The position numbers and the translations under genes were made by a program. This document shows positions 33,021 to 43,256 of a stretch of 64,000 nucleotides of DNA, one piece after another (the stretch's first letter is position 1; each line of letters begins with the position of its first letter). Below the pieces are notes generated by a model that saw only the letters and a list, made by a program, of their open reading frames with translations, made no database searches and was not told the DNA's origin. Origin of the DNA: Emiliania huxleyi CCMP1516 (Eukaryota > Haptophyta > Isochrysidales > Noelaerhabdaceae); NCBI RefSeq assembly GCF_000372725.1, contig NW_005200250.1, positions 980,435 to 1,044,434 of the forward strand. Reading direction: 5' to 3'.

Positions 33021-35194
33021 ATGGCGTCGAGGCTGTTGCATCGCCCCGCCCTCCTCCGCGCGGCCCCGGCGGCGGCCGCGCGGCTCCGCTCTACGGCCGT
33101 TGAGTCCGCCCTCAGCTCGGTCGCCGACGGGCTCGGCCTTCCTAGCAAGTACGGGCACTACATCAACGGGCAGTTTGTTGAGCCGGCGAACGGACAGTAC
33201 TTCGACAACATCTCTCCCATCGACGGGCAGCCCTTCATTCAGGCGGCGCGTGGGACAAAGGCTGACGTCGACGCCGCCGTGCTGGCGGCCAACACCGCTT
33301 ACCGCACGACCTGGTCCAAGGTGTCGGTGACGGAACGCTCGAACATGCTCCTGAAGATTGCCGACCTGCTCGAGGAGAACCTCGAGCGACTCGCAACGAT
33401 CGAGTGTGTGGACAACGGCAAGGCGCTGCGCGAGACAAAGGCGGCCGACATCCCGCTCTCAATCGACCACTTCCGCTACTTTGCGGGAGTGATCCGGGCG
33501 GAAGAGGGCGCTGCGTCGGAGATCGACGCAAACACTCTGTCGCTCTCCATCCAGGAGCCGCTCGGCGTCGTCGGCCAGATCATCCCCTGGAACTTTCCGA
33601 TCCTGATGGCGGCCTGGAAGCTGGCGCCGGCGCTCGCGGCGGGCAACTGCGTTGTCCTCAAGCCGGCGGAGCAGACACCGACGAGCATCATGGCGGTGAT
33701 GGAGCTCCTCTCGACCGTGCTGCCGCCCGGCGTCGTCAACGTCGTCTCTGGCTTCGGCGGCGAGGCGGGCGAGGCGCTCGCGACCAACAAAGGGATCGCA
33801 AAGCTCGGCTTCACCGGCTCAACGGCCACGGGGAAGAACATCCTGCATGCGGCGGCGGAGAGCCTGATCCCGACGACGCTCGAGCTGGGCGGCAAGAGCC
33901 CGTCCCTCTTCTTCTCCTCCGTCCTCGACAAGGACGACGACTTCCTTGACAAGGCGGTGGAGGGGGCGGTGCTCTTTGCCCTCAACCAGGGAGAGGCGCG
34001 AGGTAGCCGAGATCTGGCCGAGATCTAGCCGAGATCTGGCCGAGATTCGGCCGAGAGCCGCTCTAACCGGCCCAGCCCCCTCTGATTGCCGCAGGTGTGC
34101 ACGTGCCAGTCTCGGCTGCTCGTGCAGGAAGACATCTACGAGCGCTTCATGGAGAAGGTCGTCGCGCGCACGGAGGCGATCAAGACGGGGGACCCGCTCG
34201 ACGAGGCGACGATGATGGGGGCGCAGGTCTCGAGCTAATTAGCATTAAGTTTCGCGTCTAGCAGCTGAGCCGTGATTACGACGGTGGGGGCGCAGGTCTC
34301 GAGCGCGCAGCACGAGAAGATCGTCAACTACATCAACCTCGGCACCTCGGAGGGCGCAAAGGTGCTCACCGGCGGCGCGGCCAACGACGTGGTCAACGGC
34401 GGCTACTACATCAAGCCCACCATCCTCTCCGGCACAAACGACATGAAGATCTTCCAGGCGTCCGCCTCCGCCTCCCTCGCCGCCGCCGCCTCCCTCGCCG
34501 CCGCCGCCTTCGCCTCCGCCTCCGCCTCCGCCTCCGCCACCGCCTCGCCACCTCCACCTCCTTCCTCGCCACCGCCGCCCTCTCCTCCTGCCCCCCCCCC
34601 CTCCCCCCCGCCCCCTCTTAGGAGGAGATCTTCGGCCCCGTCACGAGCGTCACCACCTTCAGGGACGAGGAGGAGGCCGTCGCCATCGCAAACGACACGG
34701 TGTACGGCCTCGGCGCCGGCGTGTGGACGCGCGACGCCCACCAGGCGTACACGGTGCCGCGCCAGATCCAGGCGGGCCGCGTCTGGGTCAACTGGTGCCG
34801 CCGCACCACCCCGCCCACCCCGCCGCCCCCGGCCGCCCCCCGCCCACCCCCGCCGCCCCCGGCCTCGTGGTGTGTCCGCCCCAGCCTCCCGCCGGACACC
34901 CCCCCCTCCCCTCCCCCCCCCCCCCCCCTCTCCCCCACCCCCCCTCTCCCCCGTGCGGCGCCGCAGCTACCACGCCTACCCGGCGCACGCGCCGTTCGGC
35001 GGCTACAAGCAGTCGGGCTCGGGTCGCGAGACACACAAGATGATGCTCAACCACTACCGCCAGACCAAAAACATGCTCGTCTCGTACGACAAGTCCAAGC
35101 TCGGTGAGACGCCGCGCACCCGCAGGCCACGCTACACACACCTCCCGCCCCACCCGGTGTCCCCGCCCCCTCTCCACCCGCAGGCTTCTTTTAG
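33021..35194 (+). CDS. Aldehyde dehydrogenase, mitochondrial ALDH2-like
   Basis: NAD-dependent oxidation of aldehydes to acids. Proposed exons: 33021-33995, 34095-34226, 34296-34457, 34622-34794, 34967-35103, 35184-35194, giving 529 aa, normal for the family with a presequence. The N-terminus ([23 protein letters not shown]) is an Arg/Ala-rich mitochondrial-type transit peptide. Key motifs: [17 protein letters not shown], catalytic Glu in LELGGKSP, catalytic Cys in GEVCTCQSR (junction of exons 1 and 2), EEIFGPV, and the C-terminal [13 protein letters not shown]. Introns 1 and 3 are GC-AG, the others GT-AG. Intron 2 (69 nt) is bounded by a perfect direct repeat of TGGGGGCGCAGGTCTCGAGC. Intron 1 contains CCGAGATCTG repeats. 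The last exon is 11 nt and supplies only the end of GFF-stop. Confidence 0.95.
34212..34304 (+). repeat. Perfect direct repeat bounding ALDH intron 2
   Basis: The 20-mer TGGGGGCGCAGGTCTCGAGC occurs at about 34216-34235 and again at 34285-34304. The donor sits inside the first copy (GCGCAG|GT) and the acceptor inside the second (GCGCAG|GT), so splicing at either copy gives the same mRNA. Similarity extends a further 9 bases leftward. Confidence 0.9.
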
Positions 35195-35617
35195 ACATCG
35201 CTTACTCGCGCCGGCCCCTGCTGCGGCCCGCCACGGCAAACGATGAGACGGCCGGCGGAGTGTCCTTCTCACGTTGAACGCGAGATGCGCCGCCGTTACC
35301 TCCTAGTGCACAGGACCACAAACAAAATCTCTCTCATGACCATGAGCATGACGAGAGCGAGCGCGCCGAGATACGGAAAGCTGCTCGCCCAGGGATGATG
35401 TCTTGATCCCGCACATGCTAGGAATACGTTTGGAGCTTTCCCCGGTTTCCCCGCCCCACAAAGCGTACGCGTACATTGAGCACACTTGAGAGACGCGTCA
35501 GTCCCCTATGACCTACCCCGGGTATATGCGCGGCGGGCGAACCGCAACCTGCGACGCGTCGACTCTGTCTTAGATACCTCTCTCCGAGGCCCGCACGCGA
35601 CCACCCTCCGGGCTACT

Positions 35618-35911
35618 ATGTGGGCCGTCCTGATTGCGGCAATCTGCTGCTCCCTGCTCGCCGCGATTGTCCTCGGTGTCCCTCAGCTAGCGTTTCCTTC
35701 CCCGCCGCTTGTGCCAACGCTCGCCTTCATTGCCACGGCCGGCACGTCCCTTGCGGCCGCGGTGGTGAGACGCCGCTCCTCGAGAAAGGCGACCAGCCTG
35801 CCACTGCCAGTTGCGCAGCCGATTAAGAGGGGGCGGAAGCACCGGTATGCGCAGGACCTGGCAGCGCAGGACCCGCCACAGGCGTACTCTATTAGATTAT
35901 CCTCGATCTAG
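35618..35911 (+). CDS. Small membrane protein of unknown function
   Basis: 97 codons from an ATG. Two hydrophobic stretches (WAVLIAAICCSLLAAIVLGV and VPTLAFIATAGTSLAAAVV) are followed by a basic tail (RRRSSRK, KRGRKHRY). The hydrophobic-then-basic pattern argues for a real protein; no homologous family recognised. Confidence 0.4.
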   Translation: MWAVLIAAICCSLLAAIVLGVPQLAFPSPPLVPTLAFIATAGTSLAAAVVRRRSSRKATSLPLPVAQPIKRGRKHRYAQDLAAQDPPQAYSIRLSSI

Positions 35912-36321
35912 CTCTATACAGGTCGCGCCAGCCGAGCCGCGCGATGGAAGCCCACACGCGCCCTCACCTTGGGTCCTGCCCTCTCCTCGAGGCCCTCTCC
36001 TAACTAAATCCCGGATCCTGCTGAACAAGCTCCTCTTGTAGCTCGATCGGTCACACCGCCATCGCCGTCGGGGAGAGGGGCGACGACACTGCTTTGGCAG
36101 CGTGCACCTCAATCCTGTACCGTGTTTGTTATGACCCCCCCCAATGAACACACCAGTGAGGGTGGGCGAGACGATCGAGGGGTCCCGTACCATGCGGAAC
36201 CGACCCTATCCAGTGCTCAAGTGCTCAAACAACGAGGGGGTCCCCGCTTCGAGCCCGCCGCCCGCGTTGGAGCCGCCGAAGAGAAGGGGTGCGCCCCCTG
36301 CCGCGTCCCATCGAGCGTGCC

Positions 36322-38781
36322 ATGCCCTCTGTCCTTTCGGCCAGCCGCGCGCTCAAGGCGACCTCGAAGCTGCGCACGGCCACTAAGCACGCCGGCCGCA
36401 AACGCGACAAGTACTCGTTTGAAGCGACCGGCATCACGGTCGCCGGCCTGCCGGACCGCCCGCTCGACAGCGGCTGCCAGGAGCTGGTGGTACAGCTGGC
36501 GCGGGGGCCAAAGATTGCGAGCTGCTCCGTGGACGTCCCTGGCGGCCACCCCGCCGGCGGCGCCGTCAGCTGGGGCGAGCAGAAGCTCACGTTTGTCGCG
36601 ACGCTCTACTCTTCCAAGACGGGCAAGGACTTTTCAGACAAGCGGTACCGCGCGTCGCTGCTGGCGGCGAAGCCGGTCGACCGGGGCGGGAAGCGGCAGC
36701 TGCGCGAGGTGGGGCACGTCGACTTCAACCTGAGCGACTTCGCCAACTCGGCCACGCCCCGCCGGCTGCAGCTCGAGGTTCCCCTCTCAAAGCGCGTCAA
36801 GGGCGGGGGCGGCCCGGTCCGGCTGGTGCTGCACCTGAGCGCGGCGCACCTGGGGACAGCGGACGAGGACGACGACGACGAGTCCATCTCGTCGGCGCTC
36901 TCGGGCTTCACCGACGCATCCTCGCGCTACACCGCCTCGGAGGCCCCCTCGGAGGGGACCCTCGAGCAGGACCTGTCTGGGTTTGGGGAGGAGGCGGGAG
37001 AGCTCGCAGAGCCGAGCGGCAAGTCGACGGGCCTCTCTGCGGCGGAGGCGATCGCGGCCGCGCGCTCGAGTCGCAGGCCCGCCGCGGCGCCGCCCCGAGA
37101 GACGCCGCCGCCGCGGCCGACGAGCGAGCGGCCGAGGTCGATGGCGGCTCTCTCGGCGGCAGAGGAGCCGGCGGCGGCGGCCGGCGCCGCGAACCCGTTT
37201 GGGGAGCCCGACCCGCCCGCGGGGGAGGGGGCGGGCGGCGGCGACGCTGGGAACCCCTTCGCCTCTCCGGACGACGACGCCCGCTCCGACTCGAGCCTCG
37301 CTTCGGCGGCGGCGGCGGATGCGCTCTTTGACCGAAAGGAGGAGGACACCGAGGATGAGGAGGAGGCGGCCAAGCCTCCGCCGCGGCTGGCGGCGGCGAC
37401 GCGCACCGCGAGCGGCGGCGACCCGGGCGCGTCGGTGCGCGAGCGCATGGCCGCCTTTCGGACCGCCGCCGCCGCCTCGAGCGCTTCGAGTGCTCTCGAG
37501 CGCAAAGTGGCGGCGCGCGGCGGCGGCGGCGCTGCGGGCGGGAGGAGCACGTCTGAGAAGCTGGCGCAGATCCGGCAGCTGCAGGGCATGCGCGACGGGC
37601 TCGAGTCGCGCCTCGAGTCGATCAAGACCAGGAAGGAGGGCGGCGGCCTCGCCGCTGCCGGAGAACGCGTCGTCAAGACGACCTCCTTCGCTCGCACCGC
37701 GCGCGGCGCTGCCGCCGCAAGCGGCAGCGCGTCCGCGGCGGGCGGCGCGGCGGGCGGCGCGGCGGGCGGCGCAGCGCCCGCGGCGGCGCCCGCGGCGGGC
37801 CCGCCTCCCACGCCACCGCTGCCGCCGGCTGCGGCCGCGGAGGCCGAGACCGTCACCAGGGTAGCCAGCAGCGAGGAGTCTCTGCCCCGCCCTAAGAGGC
37901 GCGACGCGGAGCCGGCCGCCGCCGCTGCGGCCGCTGCCGCCGCTGCCGCCGCCGCCGCTGGCGGCGGCGGCGGCGGCGTGGAGCAGCAGCAGCAGCTCAT
38001 CTCAATGAAGGCGCAGCTCGAGGCGGCGCGCGGCGAGGCGGACGCGGCGCGCGCAGAGGCGGAGGCGCTGCGCGCGGAGAGCCGGGCGGCCATCGAGGAG
38101 CGGGACGCGCTGCGGCGGGCGATGGAGGCGGATTCGGACGATGAGGAAGGGAGCGACGCGGCGCACAGCGCGGAGGTGTCGGCGCTGCGCGGCCAAGCGG
38201 AGGCGCTGCAGGCGCAGCTCGATGCCGTCTCCGCCGCGGAGAAGGGTGCGGCCGTGAGGAACCGGCTTCTGGAGGAGGAGCTGGCGCAGGCGCGGCGGCA
38301 GGCGGCGGCGGCGGTGCGCGGCGGCGCGGCGGCGGCCGACGGCGCGGCTGAGCTCGAGGCGCTCGAGGAGGAGCACGCTGAGATGGCCCTCCAGCTGGTG
38401 GAGGCCAAGCTGGCGGCGGCGGAGGCGGCCTTCGAGCGTGATGAGATGGGCGCGCGCGCAAACAAGGCGCGCGAGGCTAGTGGGTTGAGTAGTTGAGGAG
38501 CTCGTCCGTCCGAGCGTGCCGGCAAGGGGTGCCGTCGAGGCGCTGGTCGCAGCGCCCATGCGCATCCGGCCGACCCCTTTTCTCTTCCTCCGCCTCCTCG
38601 CCAGGCGCGTCGGGGCGGTCGGTCGGTCGCCGAGCAGCTGACGGCGCTCGAGGTGCGTTACGAGGACTTGCGACGGCAGTACGAGTCGGACATGCGCAAG
38701 ATGATCGACCTTAAGCTGCAGTGCGCCGAGGCGGTTTCGCGCGCGTCGGACCTGGAGGAGGCGCTGCAGAAGCGGCGGTAG
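36322..38781 (+). CDS. NT-C2 domain and coiled-coil protein (EEIG1/EHBP1-like)
   Basis: Proposed exons: 36322-38466 and 38605-38781, 773 aa. The first about 165 residues form an N-terminal C2-type domain (KYSFEATGITVAGLP, WGEQKLTFVATLY, LREVGHVDFNLSDFAN, PVRLVLHLSAA), as in EEIG1/EHBP1-like proteins, where it links membranes with actin or vesicle traffic. A long disordered acidic/Pro/Ala region with two NPF-type motifs (NPFGEP, NPFASP; NPF binds EH domains in other eukaryotes) follows, then poly-Ala and poly-Gly, and finally heptad coiled coil (LEAARGEADAARAEAEALR; EQLTALEVRYEDLRRQYESD). The intron (138 nt) is inferred GC-AG with GCGCG at both its start and the start of exon 2. Likely cytoplasmic, membrane-traffic or cytoskeleton scaffold. 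Confidence 0.75.
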
Positions 38782-38999
38782 AGCGGATTAGCGGAAGCGG
38801 CGCACACGCCCCCGCATGCGAAGTGTCTCTGTCTGTGTGCGGGAGCGGGTGATCTTGGTCTTGGCGGAAGTGGTGGTTGGCCGACGCGACTGGGAGTACA
38901 AACACATGAATACGTGTGGTGGGTAGACATGGTTTTAAGTTCGAGGGATGTTGGAATAGTGCCGTCAGTGGCTGCACATGTCGCCCATGTATTAGAGAC

Positions 39000-39544
39000 G
39001 ACTACTGGGCTGGGTCGTTTTACTTTACGAGGCATTGTGGGGTTGGCACTCCCATCGACCCTCATGACCTCCTGCGGTCTCTGAGATGGACACCAGTGGG
39101 TGTGGGACCACAGCCAGGATACACTCGAAGGCTGGGTAAGCAGTAGAGGTCGATACTCGACGCGTCCCACATGGTCTGTGTCGCTGTCGGCACGCTGTCG
39201 ACAGGACGCGTCGAGCGACACCGGTGGCAGTGCCACCCAGGAGTGGTCGGGCGGTCTCCCGTCATGAGAGAGCCACCATGTGATCCGTATGATGATTCCT
39301 GACAACCGCCTCAGTCAACTTTCGTCACAGTTCCCGCTCTGAGAGGAGCTGCGGGTCAGTTCGACAGCTGGCGCTGTGTCGCCGGCGTGCGGCGGCCTGC
39401 CTCCGGAGGTGCCTCTGAGGTGGACATTTTTTGGTCACCGTGAGAGAACGCGTTCGAATTTTCACTCCGGAACTTCAACTTCACACGCGCACCGGCCAGG
39501 GCTACAATAGTGCCAGTGAGGCGAAGGCGCGAGTCGGAAGGCCG
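39000..39544 (-). repeat. About 530-bp dispersed repeat, copy B (inverted)
   Basis: Reverse-complement match to 11699-12228, with an additional roughly 9-bp stretch (TCGTAAAGT) near the low-coordinate end. It lies downstream of the C2/coiled-coil gene. Confidence 0.85.
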
Positions 39545-39884
39545 ACAAAATTCAGAATGTGTACCAGCAGCGCCTCCGGTACCTCGAGCAGGACCAGTTT
39601 CGTTGGTGGCGGCTCGGTGGGACGCATCGCGCGGCGTGACGAGCGGCGTGACGGTGGTCCTCTCGAGGACATCCTCCTGGTCCCTTCCCACCCTTGTATG
39701 CGAGGAGGTGTGATTTATCAAAACAACAGGACAGGGGACGGCGAACACGACCGGGGGGGGGCCGAGCGGGCGAGGAAGCGAACCGGGGTCGGCAAACAGG
39801 CCGGACCGGACCGGGTCCCCCCGAGAGCGGCGGCGAACGGTACGGAGGCCAGACGGGCCAGAGCAGCCGGGGCACACGAGCGAG

Positions 39885-40025
39885 TCACGTCACGCGAGAG
39901 CGCAGAGCGCGCACTTCACACAGGGGCGCATGGAGCGCAGAGGGTACCGAGAGAGTCCCATCGTGGGAGAGTCACGTCACACGAGAGCGCAGAGCGCGCA
40001 TTTCACACGAGAGCGCAGGGGGCGC
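39885..40025. repeat. Tandem GTCACGTCACNCGAGAGCGC repeats
   Basis: Units containing CGAGAGCGCAGAGCGCGCA followed by TTCACAC recur about three times over 140 bp. No gene. Confidence 0.7.
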
Positions 40026-40174
40026 AGAGAGGCAGGCGCGGGCGCCGGCGGGGTTCACATCACAGATACGGAGGGGGAAAGCACGGGGGCTCAGAAGCCA
40101 CCGCGTGCGTAGAGGTGTGAAAACACAGCGCAGCGTTCACTTTGTAGGGGATTTATGATGCCGGGTCCGAGTCA

Positions 40175-41206
40175 ATGAACCCAGGCTTCGCCGGCTCTCT
40201 GGTCAAGGCGCGATCACCATTCTCGGGCTGGAACAACTGCACGGCGGCAACCTCCAGCCTGCATGCGACGCCGGTGCTTGCGCTCGCGCATCACAAGACC
40301 GGCACCTACTTCATGCTCGCCGTCGGCGCAGAGTTTTGTCGTGGGCGGTGCTGCACGCGGCTGAACCCTGACGACGCGGTGTGGCCGCTGAGATCCGTGG
40401 CTCGGCCCGAGCTCGTGCTGTCGGTGTTTGGACAGCAGGTGCGGTTGGCACCTTCCGACGCCCAGCACTACCGCAGAATCGTGCACCTGGTGCGCCCACC
40501 GCAGCAAGTAGTCACCTCTGCACTGATGTATCATGCATCTGGGCATGAGAACAACCCGTTGCTGCTGAAGCTCGAGAGGCGCTCTACCGATGCTTCGACG
40601 TGGAGCGTCGTGGCCGGCATTCAGGGTACGGTGTACTGCACCACAGAGACATCCAGCATCGATGTGGTGCAACTGGTCGGTGCAGGAATCAACCTCCTCA
40701 ACCGCTCGTCGAACGTGCGGCACGCCGTGCTGCTGCGCTCGATGCACCCGAAGCAGCAGCTCCTATTCGAGGCGGCATGGAACTGGTGCGAGCTCTTCAA
40801 CATGCAGCGGATCGCCGAACAGCTCTGTGGGCACGCGCACGCCGTCCAGCTCGATATCTCCTCCCGGAATAGGAATCCTTTAAGGAGCCCTGCACCGCAC
40901 GTCAGCGACGCAGCAGGCAGCGTTCGCTCGCTCAACCTTACGGGCCTTGCCGTACAGCTCACACCGCCTGGACAGTCATACAGCTGGGTGACAGACGCGC
41001 GCGCCGCGTTGCACTCGTCGCTGCTCTCGGCGCACGCGAACCCGCCCCATGGCAATGGGAGCCTGTACGACAGCCTGTACGATGGGCGCTCTGCATTCAG
41101 TGGCCACCCAGAGCTTGCACTTGCACGCGTGTATGCACAGCTCGAAGCGCGGTACGCTGCGTTGCGAACGTGCACGTCTTGGCGTGAATGGGACGATGGG
41201 GGCTAG
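40175..41206 (+). CDS. Sulfotransferase-like protein
   Basis: Single-exon frame of 343 aa. LALAHHKTGTYFML matches the 5'-phosphosulfate-binding loop (KTGT) of PAPS-dependent carbohydrate sulfotransferases, and HLVRPPQQVVTSALMYH matches the 3'-phosphate-binding segment (RxP...S). The remainder is divergent. The predicted reaction is transfer of sulfate from PAPS to a glycan, lipid or small molecule. No signal peptide is obvious with this start; an upstream exon supplying a membrane anchor is possible, since most Golgi enzymes have one. Intronless as drawn. Confidence 0.75.
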   Translation: MNPGFAGSLVKARSPFSGWNNCTAATSSLHATPVLALAHHKTGTYFMLAVGAEFCRGRCCTRLNPDDAVWPLRSVARPELVLSVFGQQVRLAPSDAQHYRRIVHLVRPPQQVVTSALMYHASGHENNPLLLKLERRSTDASTWSVVAGIQGTVYCTTETSSIDVVQLVGAGINLLNRSSNVRHAVLLRSMHPKQQLLFEAAWNWCELFNMQRIAEQLCGHAHAVQLDISSRNRNPLRSPAPHVSDAAGSVRSLNLTGLAVQLTPPGQSYSWVTDARAALHSSLLSAHANPPHGNGSLYDSLYDGRSAFSGHPELALARVYAQLEARYAALRTCTSWREWDDGG

Positions 41207-42445
41207 TCGAAGAGTGTGGGTAGAGCACGTGTGTTGGTAGCAGTGTAGAGATACGCGTAACGCGACGGAGGGTCCAGTACGGTACAGTACATACGGAGGG
41301 CGCAGAGTCCTCAATATTTCATCTAAGTAAGATCCATCCGAAAACGCTCAGACATGAAATCGTGTGTCGTGCTACGCAATGTTCACGCACACCATTCGAA
41401 CGATAGGACGACTTCAAGAGTGACCGCTGGCAAAAGTGACAGCCTAGACCCTGAGGCCGCGGTTGGCCGCGGTTGTTGGGCATGGCGGCCTTGAGGGAGT
41501 CCTTAGGCCTGCTGGGAGATGTTGGGGTTGTAGCCGAGATCGAGCTCCTTGAGCTGCAGCCCCCCCTTGGCGCACGCCTCCACGAGGGCCGCGCAGCCAG
41601 CGTCCGGGTCCGCACTACCTTAGTACCTAATCACAATTGGGTGGTCCAGTTTGCTTAATGGGAGCGTACCAATAACGCACTGTACACGTTACGGTATCTT
41701 CACCCTTGCCTGGTCCTGACTCCTGTCAGGCTGTCACGTGTTGTCAGTAGTCAGTGTCACTTGTGCCCCTACAAAGGTATACAAAGTTGTACAATGTACC
41801 GCACCTCGCTGGCGGCTCGGTGGGACCGCATGGCTTGCGCTGCCAGAAGACGTAAACGTGACTCGAAAGGCACGTACGCCTAAGCGAGCTACAGGAGAAC
41901 TATGGTCGGCAGTTGGTCGACAACTCCGCATGCATTGGCGAAAGGAGGCGTATCTCCGGTGTGCCTTGCGGAATCTGGGTATCAGAGCCTCGGTCCGCGT
42001 GTTCGGGGCGTGCCGGCTGGGTGGGCGTTAGGTGGGGTGTGGGGCTCTATCCGATCTGCTCTCTGGCACATGCAGCGTTTGTACGCGGTCTCACACGTTT
42101 TGCAAAGCTCCTGCTCCTCTAACTCGACCGACTATGGAGGACCCGTCGCCAGACGACGCAGGGCAGACGATGTGGAGGCGCAGGCGGAGCAGACGCGCAG
42201 GGCGAGACGAGGGAGGGAGCAGGACTTTGCGGAGATCAGCAGGAGGATGTACGAAGAGATTAGGAGCAGCAGGGACCCGAGGGACCATGTGGAAGACGGC
42301 TAGTGCTAGTCCCCCATCGGGAGGACGACCCCGGCTAGTCGCCGACCACACCCACAAAGAACCCTGCACAAAGATCGCACGGGCGGGGACCTGTTCCTTT
42401 TTACCCATCTCACAGTAGAGAAGTGTCCGTTTTTATTTTTTTACC
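41207..42445. other. Intergenic with fragments
   Basis: Apart from the LRR relic at 41503-41619, only a short Arg/Glu-rich frame (ending 42303; RRMYEEIRSSRDPRDH) looks protein-like and might be the 3' exon of an unidentified gene. No other feature seen. Confidence 0.35.
41503..41619 (-). pseudogene. Leucine-rich-repeat gene fragment (3' end)
   Basis: About 38 codons read DPDAGCAALVEACAKGG, LQLKELDLGYNPNISQQA, stop TAA. This is the final repeat of an RNI-type LRR protein. Nothing LRR-like continues upstream, so it is a detached fragment or a last exon of an unrecognised gene. Confidence 0.5.
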
Positions 42446-43108
42446 TCAGAATTTCTCTGTGTAGGGCGAGTCTGCTTTCTTGTAGCAGAGAGCCGAGCTC
42501 TCTACACGAGAGTTCCTGATCAACGCCAATTGCGGCTCGGCAATGGCCAAGAGGTTCAATACCCGAGGTGTGTTGAAGATTCTGTGACTCACGCCCGCTG
42601 CTGCTGACGGTGCGTGGCTACTGTTGAGAGGGCCGTCGTGGTCAACGGCGTCAGTGAACGATATGGAGTCAACCTTCGCTAACGCAACCTCCTTTACGCC
42701 TCTCCAGTTGGGCGAATGGAATGTTAGTAATGTCACTCCAGGTGGTTGGCCATCCTCTAGTGGCGGCATGTCGGGGTCGTCACCATCAATGACGACGTTC
42801 TCCTCGAGCACGGGTCCGTCGTCATCCCCGGGCTCGAACGCCTCATACGGAGCCTCGTTGGCCTCGAGCATGAGCTCGTCAAGCTCGTCAGCATCACTAT
42901 AGACTGAGCTCCCGTCGTCCTCCTCCAGCAGGAGTGGTGTTGGCGGAGGAGGACCGTACGGACCGCCCTTACCAGGGCCATAGTCGTTGTCGTCAGGCGG
43001 CAAATCCCAGCCCCGCGAGCGCATGCCAATCTCATGGCCACTCTGTCCGAGATTGGGTAGCGGACCGAGCTTGATGGGCCGCTTCTTGACCCAGTGCTTG
43101 AAGTACAT
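42446..43108 (-). CDS. Uncharacterised acidic protein
   Basis: A 220-aa frame from an ATG. It has a basic start (YFKHWVKKRPIKLG), a Pro/Gly part, a long acidic tract (EEDDGSSVYSDADELDELML, then EPGDDDGPVLEEN) and a neutral C-terminus (RIFNTPRVLNLLAIAEPQLA). Third-position base use is less G+C-biased than in neighbouring genes, which suggests recent arrival or a mobile origin. No family recognised; next to a TIR element that begins at 43257. Confidence 0.4.
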   Translation of the reverse strand: MYFKHWVKKRPIKLGPLPNLGQSGHEIGMRSRGWDLPPDDNDYGPGKGGPYGPPPPTPLLLEEDDGSSVYSDADELDELMLEANEAPYEAFEPGDDDGPVLEENVVIDGDDPDMPPLEDGQPPGVTLLTFHSPNWRGVKEVALAKVDSISFTDAVDHDGPLNSSHAPSAAAGVSHRIFNTPRVLNLLAIAEPQLALIRNSRVESSALCYKKADSPYTEKF

Positions 43109-43256
43109 CCACGCCTCCTCGAGATTGGAAGGCCCGTGCTCGGAGGGTTTCTCATGTGGCGTCGGGCGTGCGAGTGAGCGGTCGCGCGCGCATGCTGTCG
43201 TGACAGCGGCTAACGGTCGTGAGAGCGGCTAACCGTCATGACGTGAACTTTCCATA

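Noticed and set aside
37000-38525. 532-codon minus-strand Ser/Ala frame
   Set aside because: Antisense to the coiled-coil gene; Ser/Ala runs mirror Glu/Ala/Gly codons of the sense strand.
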